NCBI GenBank assembly: GCA_963706785.1
Contig: CAVPNJ010000001.1
Span: forward strand, 62,001 to 126,000
Source of the DNA: Pollutimonas sp963706785
GTDB taxonomy: Bacteria; Pseudomonadota; Gammaproteobacteria; Burkholderiales; Burkholderiaceae_B
Length of the DNA: 64,000 bases
Direction: 5' to 3'
Below are positions 45,817-55,314 of the stretch, one piece after another (within the stretch, counting starts at the first letter, position 1; each line of letters starts with the position of its first letter). The translations under genes and the position numbers were made by a program. The notes under the pieces are model-generated. The model worked only from the letters and a program-made list of their open reading frames with translations, searched no databases and was not told the DNA's origin.

Positions 45817-46590
45817 TTACGCCCCTCCGGAAGTCTGGGCTTCAAATGTCCTGCCGCTTCCGAAATACACTTCCTGGACCTTGGGATGAAGCCGTATTTG
45901 TTCGGCGTTGCCTTCAGCGATAAGCTGCCCGCGAGCCAGCACAATAATGCGATCAGCGTAAGCAAAAACCACATCCATACTATGCTCGGTGAACAAGACG
46001 GCCATATTACGCTGCACCACCAATTTCTTTACTAAAGCCACCAGCGCATTGCGTTCTGCAGGGGCCATTCCGGCTGTGGGCTCATCCATTAACAAAAGCC
46101 GCGGCTTGCCGGCCAGGCCCATTGCAAGTTCTACGCGCTTTACATCGCCATAGGCCAATTCACTGCATGGTCGATCAGCCTGCGCTTGCATACCGACGTG
46201 TTCCAAAAGCTGCAGAGCTTCGTCCTTGAATCGGCGATATGCAGGGCGCCAGAAAGAATAGATGCTTTGGTGATGAGACAGCAAAGCCATCTGAATATTT
46301 TCCACGACAGTAAGCGAGGCAAAAGTAGCAGCAATCTGGAACGTCCGCCCTACTCCCAAGCGCGCGATTCGGCGCGAAGCCATACCCAATAATTCGTGGC
46401 CATTAAATATTACTGAACCCGAGCTCGCAGACAACTGACCGCCGACCATATTGAAAGTCGTCGATTTACCGGCACCATTGGGCCCGATCAGGGCCAACAA
46501 TTCGCCGGCCTGCAAATCGAAACTTACGTTGTCAACAGCCGTATTGCCGCCAAATCGCTTGTTCAAATTACGCACTGACAGCAGACTCAT
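45817..46590 (-). CDS. livG: Branched-chain amino acid-type ABC transporter ATP-binding protein LivG (second cluster)
   Basis: A 257-residue ATPase starting MSLLSVRNLNKRFGG at 46590, chosen because the ATG overlaps the permease stop in ATGA; the upstream in-frame start at 46695 lies inside the permease gene. Walker A is GPNGAGKST, the degenerate signature LAYGDVKR and Walker B LLLMDEPTAGMAP. It works with LivF on the fused LivHM permease. Confidence 0.92.
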   Translation of the reverse strand: MSLLSVRNLNKRFGGNTAVDNVSFDLQAGELLALIGPNGAGKSTTFNMVGGQLSASSGSVIFNGHELLGMASRRIARLGVGRTFQIAATFASLTVVENIQMALLSHHQSIYSFWRPAYRRFKDEALQLLEHVGMQAQADRPCSELAYGDVKRVELAMGLAGKPRLLLMDEPTAGMAPAERNALVALVKKLVVQRNMAVLFTEHSMDVVFAYADRIIVLARGQLIAEGNAEQIRLHPKVQEVYFGSGRTFEAQTSGGA

Positions 46591-48473
46591 GCTCGCTTCC
46601 TTATGCCTTGCATCAACACACCGCAATAGCCGGCAATCCCTTGCGGGAAGGCCAAGACTATCAGCAATATGACTGCACCGAAAAGAGCTCGCCAATATTC
46701 AGTGACGCCGACGAAATAATCCTGCAGCAACGTAAAGCTTGCTGCCCCTACCACAGGTCCAAACAAGGTCTGGATGCCACCCAGCAAAACCATTACCAAG
46801 CCATCGACCGATTTAGCCACCGTTATGACCTCGGGAGACGTGCTTCCCTTGGAAAAAACGTACAGGCCGCCTGCCAGACCCGCAAGCGCCCCCGCCAGAA
46901 TAAAAGCCGTCCATTGCACACCTTTCAAGTGGATGCCAATGGCGTCAGCGCGCAAGGGTGAATCCCTCACCGCCCGCAAGGCGTACCCAAAAGGCGAGAA
47001 TGCGAGCCGTCGAACAGCGAAGACAACCAGCATTGTCGCCGCTAGCGTGAAGTAATAGTAAGCATCACCCGACAGCCATGGTTCCGGCCAGATGCCAATA
47101 ATGCCGTTAGATCCACCTGTAACTGCATCCCATTGATAAACAACGGACCATACAATCTGCGCAAAAGCCAAGGTCAACATTGCAAGATACACACCGGAAA
47201 GCCTTATACAGAACCAGCCAAACAACAACGCAGCCATACCCGCCACAAGCGGCGACGCAATGATGGACCCCGCCATGCCCAGTCCGGCCGATTTAAACAA
47301 CAAGGCAGCGCCGTAGGCTCCCATCCCAAAGTAGGCGGCATGGCCAAACGAAGCCATGCCGCCCAGCCCCATCATGAAATGCAAACTCACGGCGAAGAGC
47401 ACGGCCACAAGAATGTCCTGAGCCAGAACCTCGGCATAGGGAAATGTGCCCGATAGCAAAGGCAGGACGGCAAAAATCGCCACTAATAGAACTAACATCA
47501 CTTTGAACGCAGGCCCCCCCGGCCGTAGCGGGGCGTCGACCGTACCGGCATGCCGTATGGTCGCAAGCGGCTTGCCTAGTAACCCCCAGGGCCGGAAAAC
47601 CAGCACGAAAGCCATGAAAATAAATTCGACCACCAATGTCAGTTTGGGAAAGGCAATGCTGACACCAACAATTTCGACTACGCCCAGGGCGATGCACAGC
47701 GCTTTCAGTTCGGCAATGATCAAGGCAGCGAGATAGGCTCCGGGTATTGATCCCATGCCACCAACCACAACCACTACGAACGCGTCGCCAATGACGCTAA
47801 GGTCCATCATCAGGCTGGCTGGCTGACGAGGGATTTGGAGAGCCCCGCCCAATCCCGCAAGAAAAGCCCCCAGGGCGAATACGCCCGTAAACAGCCACGC
47901 CTGATTTACCCCGAGCGCCCCCAACATTTCCCGATCTTGCGTCGCGGCACGAATAAGGGTGCCCCACCGGGTTCTGGTCAACAGCAGCCACAATAGAAGC
48001 AGGACGGCCGGGCCGATAATGATTAGGGCAAGATCATAGACGGGCAGGTAGCGATCGAAAATCAGGACGGAGCCGTTCAAACCGGGAGCAAGGGGCCCGA
48101 GCAGGTCGTCAGGGCCCCAGATCCAGAGCGCTGCGTCGTTAATGACGAGCACCAACGCAAAAGTGGCAAGTAATTGGTACATCTCGGGCGCTTTGTAAAT
48201 GCGCCGCAGCAACAGAATTTCTATCAAGGCACCCAACGCGGCCACTATAAGGGAAGCCGTGAGCAGGCTTACCCAGAATCCATAAGGTGTCTGTCCCCAT
48301 TGCTGGACGATCGAATACGCGATGTATATGCCCGCCATATACAAAGAGCCGTGCGCGAAATTGACGATACGGCTGACACCAAAGATCAGCGATAGGCCGG
48401 CGGCCACCAAAAATAATGATGACGCCTCTGCCAAGCCGTTCAGAAACTGAACGATAAAACCGGTAAGCTGCAT
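46587..48473 (-). CDS. Fused LivH-LivM branched-chain amino acid-type ABC permease
   Basis: A 628-residue protein in which both permease halves are joined. Residues about 1-300 are LivH (SRIVNFAHGSLYMAGIYIAY, GGMGSIPGAYLAALII); a short linker (PLATIRHAGTVDAPL) leads to LivM from about 330 (ASFGHAAYFGMGAYG, ALRAVRDSPLRADAIGIHLK). Separate livH and livM genes are the rule, as in the first cluster of this window. The fusion fixes a 1:1 ratio of the halves. Stop overlaps livG by 4 bases. Confidence 0.92.
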   Translation of the reverse strand: MQLTGFIVQFLNGLAEASSLFLVAAGLSLIFGVSRIVNFAHGSLYMAGIYIAYSIVQQWGQTPYGFWVSLLTASLIVAALGALIEILLLRRIYKAPEMYQLLATFALVLVINDAALWIWGPDDLLGPLAPGLNGSVLIFDRYLPVYDLALIIIGPAVLLLLWLLLTRTRWGTLIRAATQDREMLGALGVNQAWLFTGVFALGAFLAGLGGALQIPRQPASLMMDLSVIGDAFVVVVVGGMGSIPGAYLAALIIAELKALCIALGVVEIVGVSIAFPKLTLVVEFIFMAFVLVFRPWGLLGKPLATIRHAGTVDAPLRPGGPAFKVMLVLLVAIFAVLPLLSGTFPYAEVLAQDILVAVLFAVSLHFMMGLGGMASFGHAAYFGMGAYGAALLFKSAGLGMAGSIIASPLVAGMAALLFGWFCIRLSGVYLAMLTLAFAQIVWSVVYQWDAVTGGSNGIIGIWPEPWLSGDAYYYFTLAATMLVVFAVRRLAFSPFGYALRAVRDSPLRADAIGIHLKGVQWTAFILAGALAGLAGGLYVFSKGSTSPEVITVAKSVDGLVMVLLGGIQTLFGPVVGAASFTLLQDYFVGVTEYWRALFGAVILLIVLAFPQGIAGYCGVLMQGIRKRA

Positions 48474-48481
48474 TGTTGACT

Positions 48482-48502
48482 GCGGCGCCTCGAAGGCGCC
48501 GC
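48482..48502 (-). promoter_or_regulatory. GC-rich hairpin between livK and the fused permease gene
   Basis: GCGGCGCCT at 48482-48490 pairs perfectly with AGGCGCCGC at 48494-48502 around the 3-base loop CGA. It lies 12 bases after the livK stop and 8 bases before the permease start, and has no U-tract. It matches the position of the hairpin in the first Liv operon. Confidence 0.75.
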
Positions 48503-48514
48503 GTTATAGGACAG

Positions 48515-49726
48515 TTAGTTAGTAGAGGCAGGTCGCCATTGTTTGACTAGCTCGTCGGAAGGCTGGACGCTTGCGCCGTCCACGTACTCAAAGTCCGTCA
48601 TGATTCCCTTGCCATCTTTGATGGCAAGTTTGCCGACATAGGCGCCCATTGTGGACTGGTTGTCCAAAGAGCGATATTGGATGGGACCAAAAGGAGTGTT
48701 CACTTCAAGGCCCTTGAATGCCTTGATCAAAGCCTCGGTCTCGGTTGACCCGGCTTTCTCGATGCCCGCAGCGAGCGACAAAATCGCGTTATAGCCGACG
48801 ATAGTGCCAAGACGGGGGTAATCTTTGAAACGATCTTGATAGGCTTTTAAAAATGCGTTGTGCTCGGGAGTATTGATGGCGTACCACGGATATCCCGTCA
48901 CTACCCATCCTGTGGGGGTTTCATTTCCGAGAGTATCCAGATATTCCGGTTCTCCGGTCAACATGCTGACCACGGACAGGTCCTTGAAAAAATTGCGCTG
49001 TGACCCTGCACGGACAAATTTTGCCAAATCGGTGGCGAATAAAACATTGAACATAGCGTCGGGCTTGGCGTCGGCCAAGGCCTGAACAACACTGCCAGCG
49101 TCGATCTTGCCTAATGGTGCAGCCTGTTCCGCCACAAACTCGACATCTGGTTGGGCTTGTTTAAGCAGAGTCTTGAAAGTGGCCACCGCAGACTGACCAT
49201 ATTCATAGTTAGGATAGACGATTGCCCACCGCTTCTTGTTCATTTTTACTGCGGCCGGAATCAACATGGCCACTTGCATATAGGTTGAATTACGCAGGCG
49301 ATAAGTGTAGCGATTGCCGTCAGCCCATACTATCTTGTCAGTAAGAGGTTCACTGGCCAGGAAGAATACCTTTTTATGCTTGGCAAAATCCGTTACCGCA
49401 AGGCCAACGTGGGACAAAAACGTGCCAGTCAACACGTCGACTTTGTCGCGTGAAATAAGTTCTTCCGCGGCGCGAACCGCATCACCCGGGTTGGAATTGT
49501 CATCTTTGATGACGAGTTCCAGTTTTTTTCCATTTATGCCCCCGGCTGCATTTACCTGTTCGACTGCAAATTCCATGCCTTTTTTGTAAGGGCCAAGGAA
49601 AGCAGGCTGGCTTTTATAACTATTGAGTTCGCCTATCTTGATGACGCCTTGCGCCCAAGCCGACGCCGCTACTACCGATAAGGCAGTAGCGCCCAATAAC
49701 TTCGCAAATACCGGAGGGGTGTTCAT
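48515..49726 (-). CDS. livK: ABC transporter periplasmic substrate-binding protein (LivK family, second cluster)
   Basis: A 403-residue binding protein with a Sec signal peptide (ATALSVVAASAWA) and mature start QGVIKIGELNSYKSQPAFLG, with GGINGKKLELVIKDDNSNPG as in other LivK-like receptors. First gene of the second Liv cluster, divergent from the sulfatase gene. Sitting beside an aryl-pyruvate oxidoreductase, aromatic or branched-chain amino acids are reasonable ligands, but this is inference. Confidence 0.9.
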   Translation of the reverse strand: MNTPPVFAKLLGATALSVVAASAWAQGVIKIGELNSYKSQPAFLGPYKKGMEFAVEQVNAAGGINGKKLELVIKDDNSNPGDAVRAAEELISRDKVDVLTGTFLSHVGLAVTDFAKHKKVFFLASEPLTDKIVWADGNRYTYRLRNSTYMQVAMLIPAAVKMNKKRWAIVYPNYEYGQSAVATFKTLLKQAQPDVEFVAEQAAPLGKIDAGSVVQALADAKPDAMFNVLFATDLAKFVRAGSQRNFFKDLSVVSMLTGEPEYLDTLGNETPTGWVVTGYPWYAINTPEHNAFLKAYQDRFKDYPRLGTIVGYNAILSLAAGIEKAGSTETEALIKAFKGLEVNTPFGPIQYRSLDNQSTMGAYVGKLAIKDGKGIMTDFEYVDGASVQPSDELVKQWRPASTN

Positions 49727-49846
49727 ATAAAAAGTTCCTGTGCTAAATCGTGTAAAGAGCGATCACAATAAATTGTACGCAATATCGCCGGCCCTTCGGC
49801 AGCAGCCATTACACTACGCCGTTAACCGATTCTTAGTAACTCAAAC

Positions 49847-51736
49847 ATGCTCACCCTGACACTGATTTTCATCGTTTCCAGCTTGTGCCTACTTATGCTG
49901 AGCCGATGCCTACTGGCGGCTTGGCAATGGAAGCGCGTAAAGCAGGCCGGCGGAATGCTGCCCATACTGAAAGGCGGCTTGCGTATCGACGCCAACCAGA
50001 TAGCCGTTATTGCGGGCATACCTGCCGTTCTCGCGCCATGGTTAGGTCAAATTCCCATGGCCGTAACGATTACCGGGTGGTGGTTTTTGTTTACATGGTT
50101 GCTGTTGGTACTAATGGAAGTATCCACGCCCCAGTTCATTCACGAATATGATACCCGGCCCAACCGCTTGTATGTCGAATACCTCCAACATCCGCAAGAA
50201 GTCTTTGGCATGCTCTGGAAAGGCTACAAGGCCGTTATATTCGGCGGCGTTGCGATGCTTGGTTTATTTGCCTGGGTGGGCTACCTGTTATTTATTGACG
50301 CGCGGGCCGATGCTGGAATGACATGGTGGTGGCGCCCACTGGCCTCGCTGGCAGCCGCAGCGATTACTTTTCTTGCCATACGCGGCACGCTGGGACATCG
50401 CCCCATCAATCCGTCGACCGTCGCCTACTGCGGCGACAGCATGCTTAATACCTTGCCGCTCAACTCGCTCTATAACGTAATCTATGCCATCTACAGCATG
50501 AAAAACGAGCGCTCGGCAGAAGACGTGTACGGCAAAATTGCACCCGCCGAAATGAATGCCATTGTCAGGCAATGCGCAAGTCTAGAAGAAGGGTCGGCCG
50601 AAATACCCACCCTTCACTGGCAGGAACCGACCTCCAAGCGCAAACGTCCGTTAAACGTGGTCATGATTGTGCAAGAAAGCCTGGGCGCTCAATATGTCAG
50701 CAACCTCGGCGGAGCCAATCTCACCCCCTGCCTCGATGAACTAGCTAAAACCGCCTGGAACTTCACCCGGGCTTACGCCACCGGTACCCGGTCGGTACGT
50801 GGGCTCGAAGCGGTCGTGGCAGGCTTTCCGCCCACGGTATCCGATGCCGCACTACGGCTTTCAGGAGCGCAAAGCAATTTCTTTACGATGGCCCAGGTAT
50901 TGAAGCAGCATGGCTATCGCTCAAGCTTTGTTTATGGCGGAGAATCACACTTCGACAATATGAAAAGCTTCTTCCTGGGGAACGGCTTTGACGATCTTTA
51001 CGATGCGCCAACCTTTAAGGACCCGGCCTTTGTGGGCACCTGGGGCGCCAGCGACGAAGACATGTTCAACAAGGTACATAGTTTACTCAGCGCCACAACC
51101 GGCCAACCCACCTTCACCCTGGCATTTTCTGTCAGCAATCATTCGCCATGGGAGTACCCCAGCGGCAGAATCGATCCGGATGGCGACCCAGCCACCGTGG
51201 AAAACACGGTTCGTTATGCTGACTGGGCGATGGGCCAATTTTTCGATCAGGCAAAGCAGTCAGACTACTGGGACAACACGGTATTCTTAATTGTGGCCGA
51301 TCACGACTCCCGGGTGGGCGGCGCAAGCCTTGTACCCTTGCGCCACTTTCATATTCCGGCATTGATCCTGGGCGCCGATGTGCTGGCCCGGCGCGACGAT
51401 CGGCTGATCAGTCAGATTGATCTTCCGACTACTTTGCTGTCACTGATGGGCTTGCGGTCTGAGCATCCCATGATAGGACACGACCTGACACTGAATGGCG
51501 GCGGTAGAGCCATGATGCAATACGGCGAAAACTATGGCTATTTGAAAGGCGACGAGCTAATTGTGCTTGAACCTCATCGCGATGCGACCCAATATCGCTA
51601 CATGGCGCCCGCCGACTATACTCCGATGCCACTTGACACAAAGCTGGCTCGCGAGGCCCTGGCCCACGCGATATGGCCCAGCTGGGTATACCAGAATCAA
51701 GCGTACACGCTACCCCATTTGCGCTTAAAAATCTGA
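49847..51736 (+). CDS. Sulfatase-family membrane phosphoglycerol transferase (LtaS/OpgB-like)
   Basis: A 629-residue protein with about five membrane helices in residues 1-180 and a periplasmic sulfatase-fold domain from about 260 to 600. The nucleophile Thr is in YATGTRSVRGLEAVVAG; metal ligands are in VADHDSRVGG and the late HFHIP segment. Proteins of this kind transfer phosphoglycerol or phosphoethanolamine to glucans, lipid A or teichoic acids. In Gram-negatives, modification of osmoregulated periplasmic glucan or lipid is likely, but the acceptor is unknown. Confidence 0.85.
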   Translation: MLTLTLIFIVSSLCLLMLSRCLLAAWQWKRVKQAGGMLPILKGGLRIDANQIAVIAGIPAVLAPWLGQIPMAVTITGWWFLFTWLLLVLMEVSTPQFIHEYDTRPNRLYVEYLQHPQEVFGMLWKGYKAVIFGGVAMLGLFAWVGYLLFIDARADAGMTWWWRPLASLAAAAITFLAIRGTLGHRPINPSTVAYCGDSMLNTLPLNSLYNVIYAIYSMKNERSAEDVYGKIAPAEMNAIVRQCASLEEGSAEIPTLHWQEPTSKRKRPLNVVMIVQESLGAQYVSNLGGANLTPCLDELAKTAWNFTRAYATGTRSVRGLEAVVAGFPPTVSDAALRLSGAQSNFFTMAQVLKQHGYRSSFVYGGESHFDNMKSFFLGNGFDDLYDAPTFKDPAFVGTWGASDEDMFNKVHSLLSATTGQPTFTLAFSVSNHSPWEYPSGRIDPDGDPATVENTVRYADWAMGQFFDQAKQSDYWDNTVFLIVADHDSRVGGASLVPLRHFHIPALILGADVLARRDDRLISQIDLPTTLLSLMGLRSEHPMIGHDLTLNGGGRAMMQYGENYGYLKGDELIVLEPHRDATQYRYMAPADYTPMPLDTKLAREALAHAIWPSWVYQNQAYTLPHLRLKI

Positions 51737-51922
51737 TGCGGTCGGCGATATCGGGGCTGCCGAGCGCCCTGGAGGACTGTAAATTCCAGACTCTTCGGGC
51801 ACACCAAATAAGCCCCGTGTTTAAAGTCACAACCCGTTGTAAAGAGGCGGCAGGCTATCCCCACAAACCCTGACTTTCTTTAACTGCATTCAAAATGCAC
51901 GAAAAGTTTCACTATTTATCTC

Positions 51923-51928
51923 TATAAT
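51923..51928 (+). promoter_or_regulatory. Probable -10 element of the TerC/CBS gene
   Basis: A perfect TATAAT (51923-51928) lies 28 bases before the ATG at 51956. No good -35 is visible at 17 bases upstream. Just before it TGCATT-CAA-AATGCA (51885-51899) forms a 6-bp hairpin. Confidence 0.35.
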
Positions 51929-51955
51929 CGCTTTTTTGATAATGGAAGCTTTGTA

Positions 51956-53542
51956 ATGGAGTTGCTGCTTGACCCCACCATTTGGGTCGGCTTGTTGACA
52001 TTGGTCGTCCTGGAAATCGTTCTAGGGATCGACAATCTGATTTTTATTGCCATTCTGGCGGACAAGCTTCCGCCTTCGCAGCGAGACCGCGCCCGCGTTA
52101 TCGGCTTGCTGCTTGCGCTGGTCATGCGCCTGGTCCTTCTCTCTGCAATTTCCTGGCTATTCAAGCTTACCGAACCGTTATTCGCTGTAGGCTCTATGTC
52201 ATTCTCGGGTCGAGACCTGATCCTGATTATGGGCGGATTTTTTCTGGTGTTTAAAGGCACCATGGAAATGCATGAGCGAGTCGAAGGCAAGGCAGCGAAT
52301 TTATCGGGCTCACGGATGTACGCCAGCTTCTGGGTAATCGTGACTCAGATAGTGGTGCTGGACGCCGTCTTTTCGCTTGATGCCGTCATTACGGCGGTCG
52401 GCATGGTCGACCACCTCGAAGTCATGATGGCTGCCGTCATTATTGCAATCGGCATCATGTTGGTCGCCTCCAAGCCGCTAACCCGTTTTGTCAACGCACA
52501 TCCGACGGTTGTCATTCTGTGTCTCGGTTTCCTGCTAATGATAGGCTTTGCTCTCGTCGCAGAAGGCTTCGGCTTTAAAGTGCCCAAAGGGTATCTTTAC
52601 GCCGCCATCGGATTCTCAGTAGTAATCGAAGCATTGAATCAGGTAGCACGACGCAACCTGATCAATTTGAGCACACCACGTCCCATGCGCGAGCGCACTG
52701 CGGAAGGTATATTGCGCATGCTGGGAAAACGCCCACCCTCAGGTGACGACACCGCCCACGACGCCGCTCCAGGGGTCGACGATACCCCGTTCGCTGTAGA
52801 GGAACGGAATATGGTCAGCGGTGTACTCAGGCTGGCCGACCGCAGCGTGCATTCGATCATGACCCCACGTAACGACATCACGTGGATCAACCTGAATGAT
52901 GATGCTGAATCCATACGCAAGAAGATCAGCAGCACGCCCCACGGGTTTTTCCCCGTGTGCCGCGGCTCGCTTGATGACATCGTTGGCATAGGCCGAGCCA
53001 AAGACATGATCGCCGATCTGATAGTGAACAAGACCCTAAACGAAAAAGGCTTTCGTCCGGCAATCATCGTTCATGAAACTGTTCGAATTCTTGACCTGAT
53101 GGAAACGCTTAAGGCGGCACGTGGGCAATTGGTTATCGTTATCAATGAATTCGGCACTGTCGAGGGGCTGGTCACCCCTATAGACGTCTTCGAAGCCATC
53201 GCTGGCGACTTTCCCGACGAAGACGAGAGTCCCGACATCATCGCCGAAGGTGAGAATCGCTGGATTGTGGACGGGGCCACTGACATGCACCATTTCGAAC
53301 AAACTCTGAACGTAGAAGGACTCCTGGAAGAATCCGACGAATACAGCACGGTAGCCGGTTACTTGCTGCGCCAGTTTGGGCGCCTGCCCGAAGTCGGGGA
53401 CGAAATAAACGTGGATCACGCCAACGGTCAGTTCCTCTTCCGTATCCTGCAGCGGGAAGGCAGAAGAATCGCCAAAGTTCAGATTGAACGAATGGTCATG
53501 GCATCCGATTTCGGCCGCATGCATCAGTCTGATGCTGCATGA
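51956..53542 (+). CDS. TerC-family membrane protein with CBS and CorC/HlyC domains (YegH/YoaE type)
   Basis: A 528-residue protein. Residues 1-235 form a TerC membrane domain of seven helices with acidic residues in VLGIDNLIFIAIL and VFSLDAVITAVG; residues about 300-425 are a pair of CBS motifs (SIMTPRNDITWIN, EFGTVEGLVTPIDVFEAI); residues about 440-520 form a CorC_HlyC transporter-associated domain. Such proteins are thought to handle metal ions (Mn, Mg) or assist export of metalloproteins in the inner membrane. ATG 51956 has GGAAG upstream. Confidence 0.9.
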   Translation: MELLLDPTIWVGLLTLVVLEIVLGIDNLIFIAILADKLPPSQRDRARVIGLLLALVMRLVLLSAISWLFKLTEPLFAVGSMSFSGRDLILIMGGFFLVFKGTMEMHERVEGKAANLSGSRMYASFWVIVTQIVVLDAVFSLDAVITAVGMVDHLEVMMAAVIIAIGIMLVASKPLTRFVNAHPTVVILCLGFLLMIGFALVAEGFGFKVPKGYLYAAIGFSVVIEALNQVARRNLINLSTPRPMRERTAEGILRMLGKRPPSGDDTAHDAAPGVDDTPFAVEERNMVSGVLRLADRSVHSIMTPRNDITWINLNDDAESIRKKISSTPHGFFPVCRGSLDDIVGIGRAKDMIADLIVNKTLNEKGFRPAIIVHETVRILDLMETLKAARGQLVIVINEFGTVEGLVTPIDVFEAIAGDFPDEDESPDIIAEGENRWIVDGATDMHHFEQTLNVEGLLEESDEYSTVAGYLLRQFGRLPEVGDEINVDHANGQFLFRILQREGRRIAKVQIERMVMASDFGRMHQSDAA

Positions 53543-53587
53543 TAAATTTATTTATGTTATAGTAGTTGGCTGTTGTGGAATTTAAGT

Positions 53588-53664
<77 letters not shown>

Positions 53665-53686
53665 AGAATTTACAGCGGAAATGAAC

Positions 53687-53721
53687 AAGGGTTTACACAA
53701 AATATGTGTAGGCCCTTTTTC
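53687..53721 (+). terminator. Rho-independent terminator after tRNA-Pro
   Basis: AAGGGTTTACACA and TGTGTAGGCCCTT form a 13-bp stem with two G-U pairs around the loop AAATA, followed by a T run (CCCTTTTTC). It lies about 20 bases after the tRNA-Pro end. Confidence 0.75.
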
Positions 53722-53803
53722 TTTGTCTGGCGCTTTTGAAGCACAGAACTTAAGCACTAGAAACTGAAGATCAAAACGACAAGCAAATAGAAGGCCAAAT
53801 TCT

Positions 53804-54418
53804 TTACGTAAGTAGTCCGCGATCGGCGAGTAATTGTCGAATGGTTTCCAGACGAAGGACCGGATCCTGCAACATCAGCAGACGCAATTTTTCTTCGACC
53901 GACAGTGGTAGCAACTCGCTCCAGCGGTTGGCGACCCAGGCGCTTTCATCCAGCCGAAACGGCGCAGCCATAGGCATTTGATCCGCCGGTACGTTATCTT
54001 TCTGCAGGGACGCTATCAGAGTGCCCAGTGCATTTGCCGGGGATTGTAGTTTGGGCGGAATGGGTACTTCCGGATCGTCGCCAATAGGCACCGCAATACC
54101 CGACCATAAGCCGTACTTACCCTGCTCGGCGGACGCCAGGTGGAATCGGCTTGTACCTATACACCGGACGTGCAGCAAGGCAGGCATGGGGGCAGTCCAT
54201 TCTTGGATTCGCGCCATGGTGCCTATCGTAGCAAGCTGTTCATTACCTTCGGGGCTGCGAACTTCGCTGCCACTGAGAAGGGTAACGACTCCGAATTCGG
54301 TGCCGTCCGCGATGCACTTCTTGATCATATCCAAATACCTGACTTCGAATATGCGTAAGGTCAGCACGCCAGCAGGAAAAAGCGTCGTAGCCAAGGGAAA
54401 TAACGGAATCGTATTCAT
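53804..54418 (-). CDS. LON N-terminal-domain (substrate-binding-like) protein
   Basis: A 204-residue protein similar to the N-terminal substrate-recognition domain of Lon protease (IPLFPLATTLFPAGVLTLRI then FEVRYLDMIKKC), without ATPase or protease parts. Such stand-alone LonN proteins are conserved in many bacteria, function unclear. Neighbour of the MTAN-family gene on the same strand, 36 bases apart. Confidence 0.85.
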   Translation of the reverse strand: MNTIPLFPLATTLFPAGVLTLRIFEVRYLDMIKKCIADGTEFGVVTLLSGSEVRSPEGNEQLATIGTMARIQEWTAPMPALLHVRCIGTSRFHLASAEQGKYGLWSGIAVPIGDDPEVPIPPKLQSPANALGTLIASLQKDNVPADQMPMAAPFRLDESAWVANRWSELLPLSVEEKLRLLMLQDPVLRLETIRQLLADRGLLT

Positions 54419-54454
54419 CGCTGAAACCTTCGGAAGAATGAGCGAGAGGGCTTT

Positions 54455-55219
54455 TCAGCCAGAGTAGCTCATTAGAAATCGGCGCAGTATCCCCGCCGAA
54501 TAGAAGCTGGCAACCTGCTTCAAAAAGGCGTTGAAATCAATCCCGGCGGAACAGTCTGCACGATCCGATACCGTTCTGATCACACCGCAAGGAACGCCAT
54601 ATTCAAAGCAAACCTGAGCCACCGCGGCGCCTTCCATCTCGACACACAGGGCATCGGGTAAGCAGGTACGCAGGGCTTCCATGCCGCTGGTGCTGCTGAC
54701 GAACGAATCGCCACTGATTATCGTGCCACAGTGCACTACGGGGTTGACTACGCCAAAGATGGCGCGAATGTCGGACGAAATCTGGCCGGGTAGATCTTCT
54801 TGCAGATAGTCAGTGGCACATGAACTCAATAATGCTGCCAGCTGGACGTCAGCATCGAAATAGCTGCGTCCCAATAGTGGAACCTCGTATCGCGGGAACA
54901 GGGGCCGCGCGTCCAGATCGTGCTGCAACAAGGATTGCGCAACTACGACATCGCCGACGCGGACATGTTTGGCAACCGCACCGGCCAAGCCAGTAAAAAT
55001 CACGGAACTGGCGTTGAATTCGCGTATCAACGTCACGGCCGTGGCCGACGCCGCCACTTTACCAACGCGGGCAAGTACCACCACGCATTTTCGCCCGGCA
55101 ATATTACCCACATGATAATCGCGTTGCCCAATGCGATGGGTGACCGCCTCAGGCCCCATGGCCGTCAACAATGTTGCAATCTCGTCATGCAACGCGGCAA
55201 GAATCCCTATAGTGCTCAT
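54455..55219 (-). CDS. 5'-methylthioadenosine/S-adenosylhomocysteine nucleosidase family protein
   Basis: A 254-residue nucleosidase/phosphorylase-fold protein. It keeps the catalytic Glu in LHDEIATLL (near residue 13), the ligand segment VVHCGTIISGDSFVSS, the base-binding LCVEMEGAAVAQVCFEYG (Met, Glu) and the catalytic Asp in TVSDRAD near 206. MTAN cleaves methylthioadenosine and S-adenosylhomocysteine, recycling adenine and methylthio-sugar. The N-terminal Glu-containing loop and length suggest MTAN or a close relative. Confidence 0.87.
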   Translation of the reverse strand: MSTIGILAALHDEIATLLTAMGPEAVTHRIGQRDYHVGNIAGRKCVVVLARVGKVAASATAVTLIREFNASSVIFTGLAGAVAKHVRVGDVVVAQSLLQHDLDARPLFPRYEVPLLGRSYFDADVQLAALLSSCATDYLQEDLPGQISSDIRAIFGVVNPVVHCGTIISGDSFVSSTSGMEALRTCLPDALCVEMEGAAVAQVCFEYGVPCGVIRTVSDRADCSAGIDFNAFLKQVASFYSAGILRRFLMSYSG

Positions 55220-55314
55220 TTCGGGTCATCGCGTCCGAATAAAAAAACATATTTAAGCACGCCCGTCTAATGCGGCGGTCGCGATAGAATCTAATTTTTA
55301 GCCAGGCCATCGTT

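Noticed and set aside
51737..51955. Possible manganese (yybP-ykoY) riboswitch before the TerC-family gene
   Set aside because: The leader is short, with the -10 element only 28 bases from the start, and I could not see the conserved riboswitch loops.
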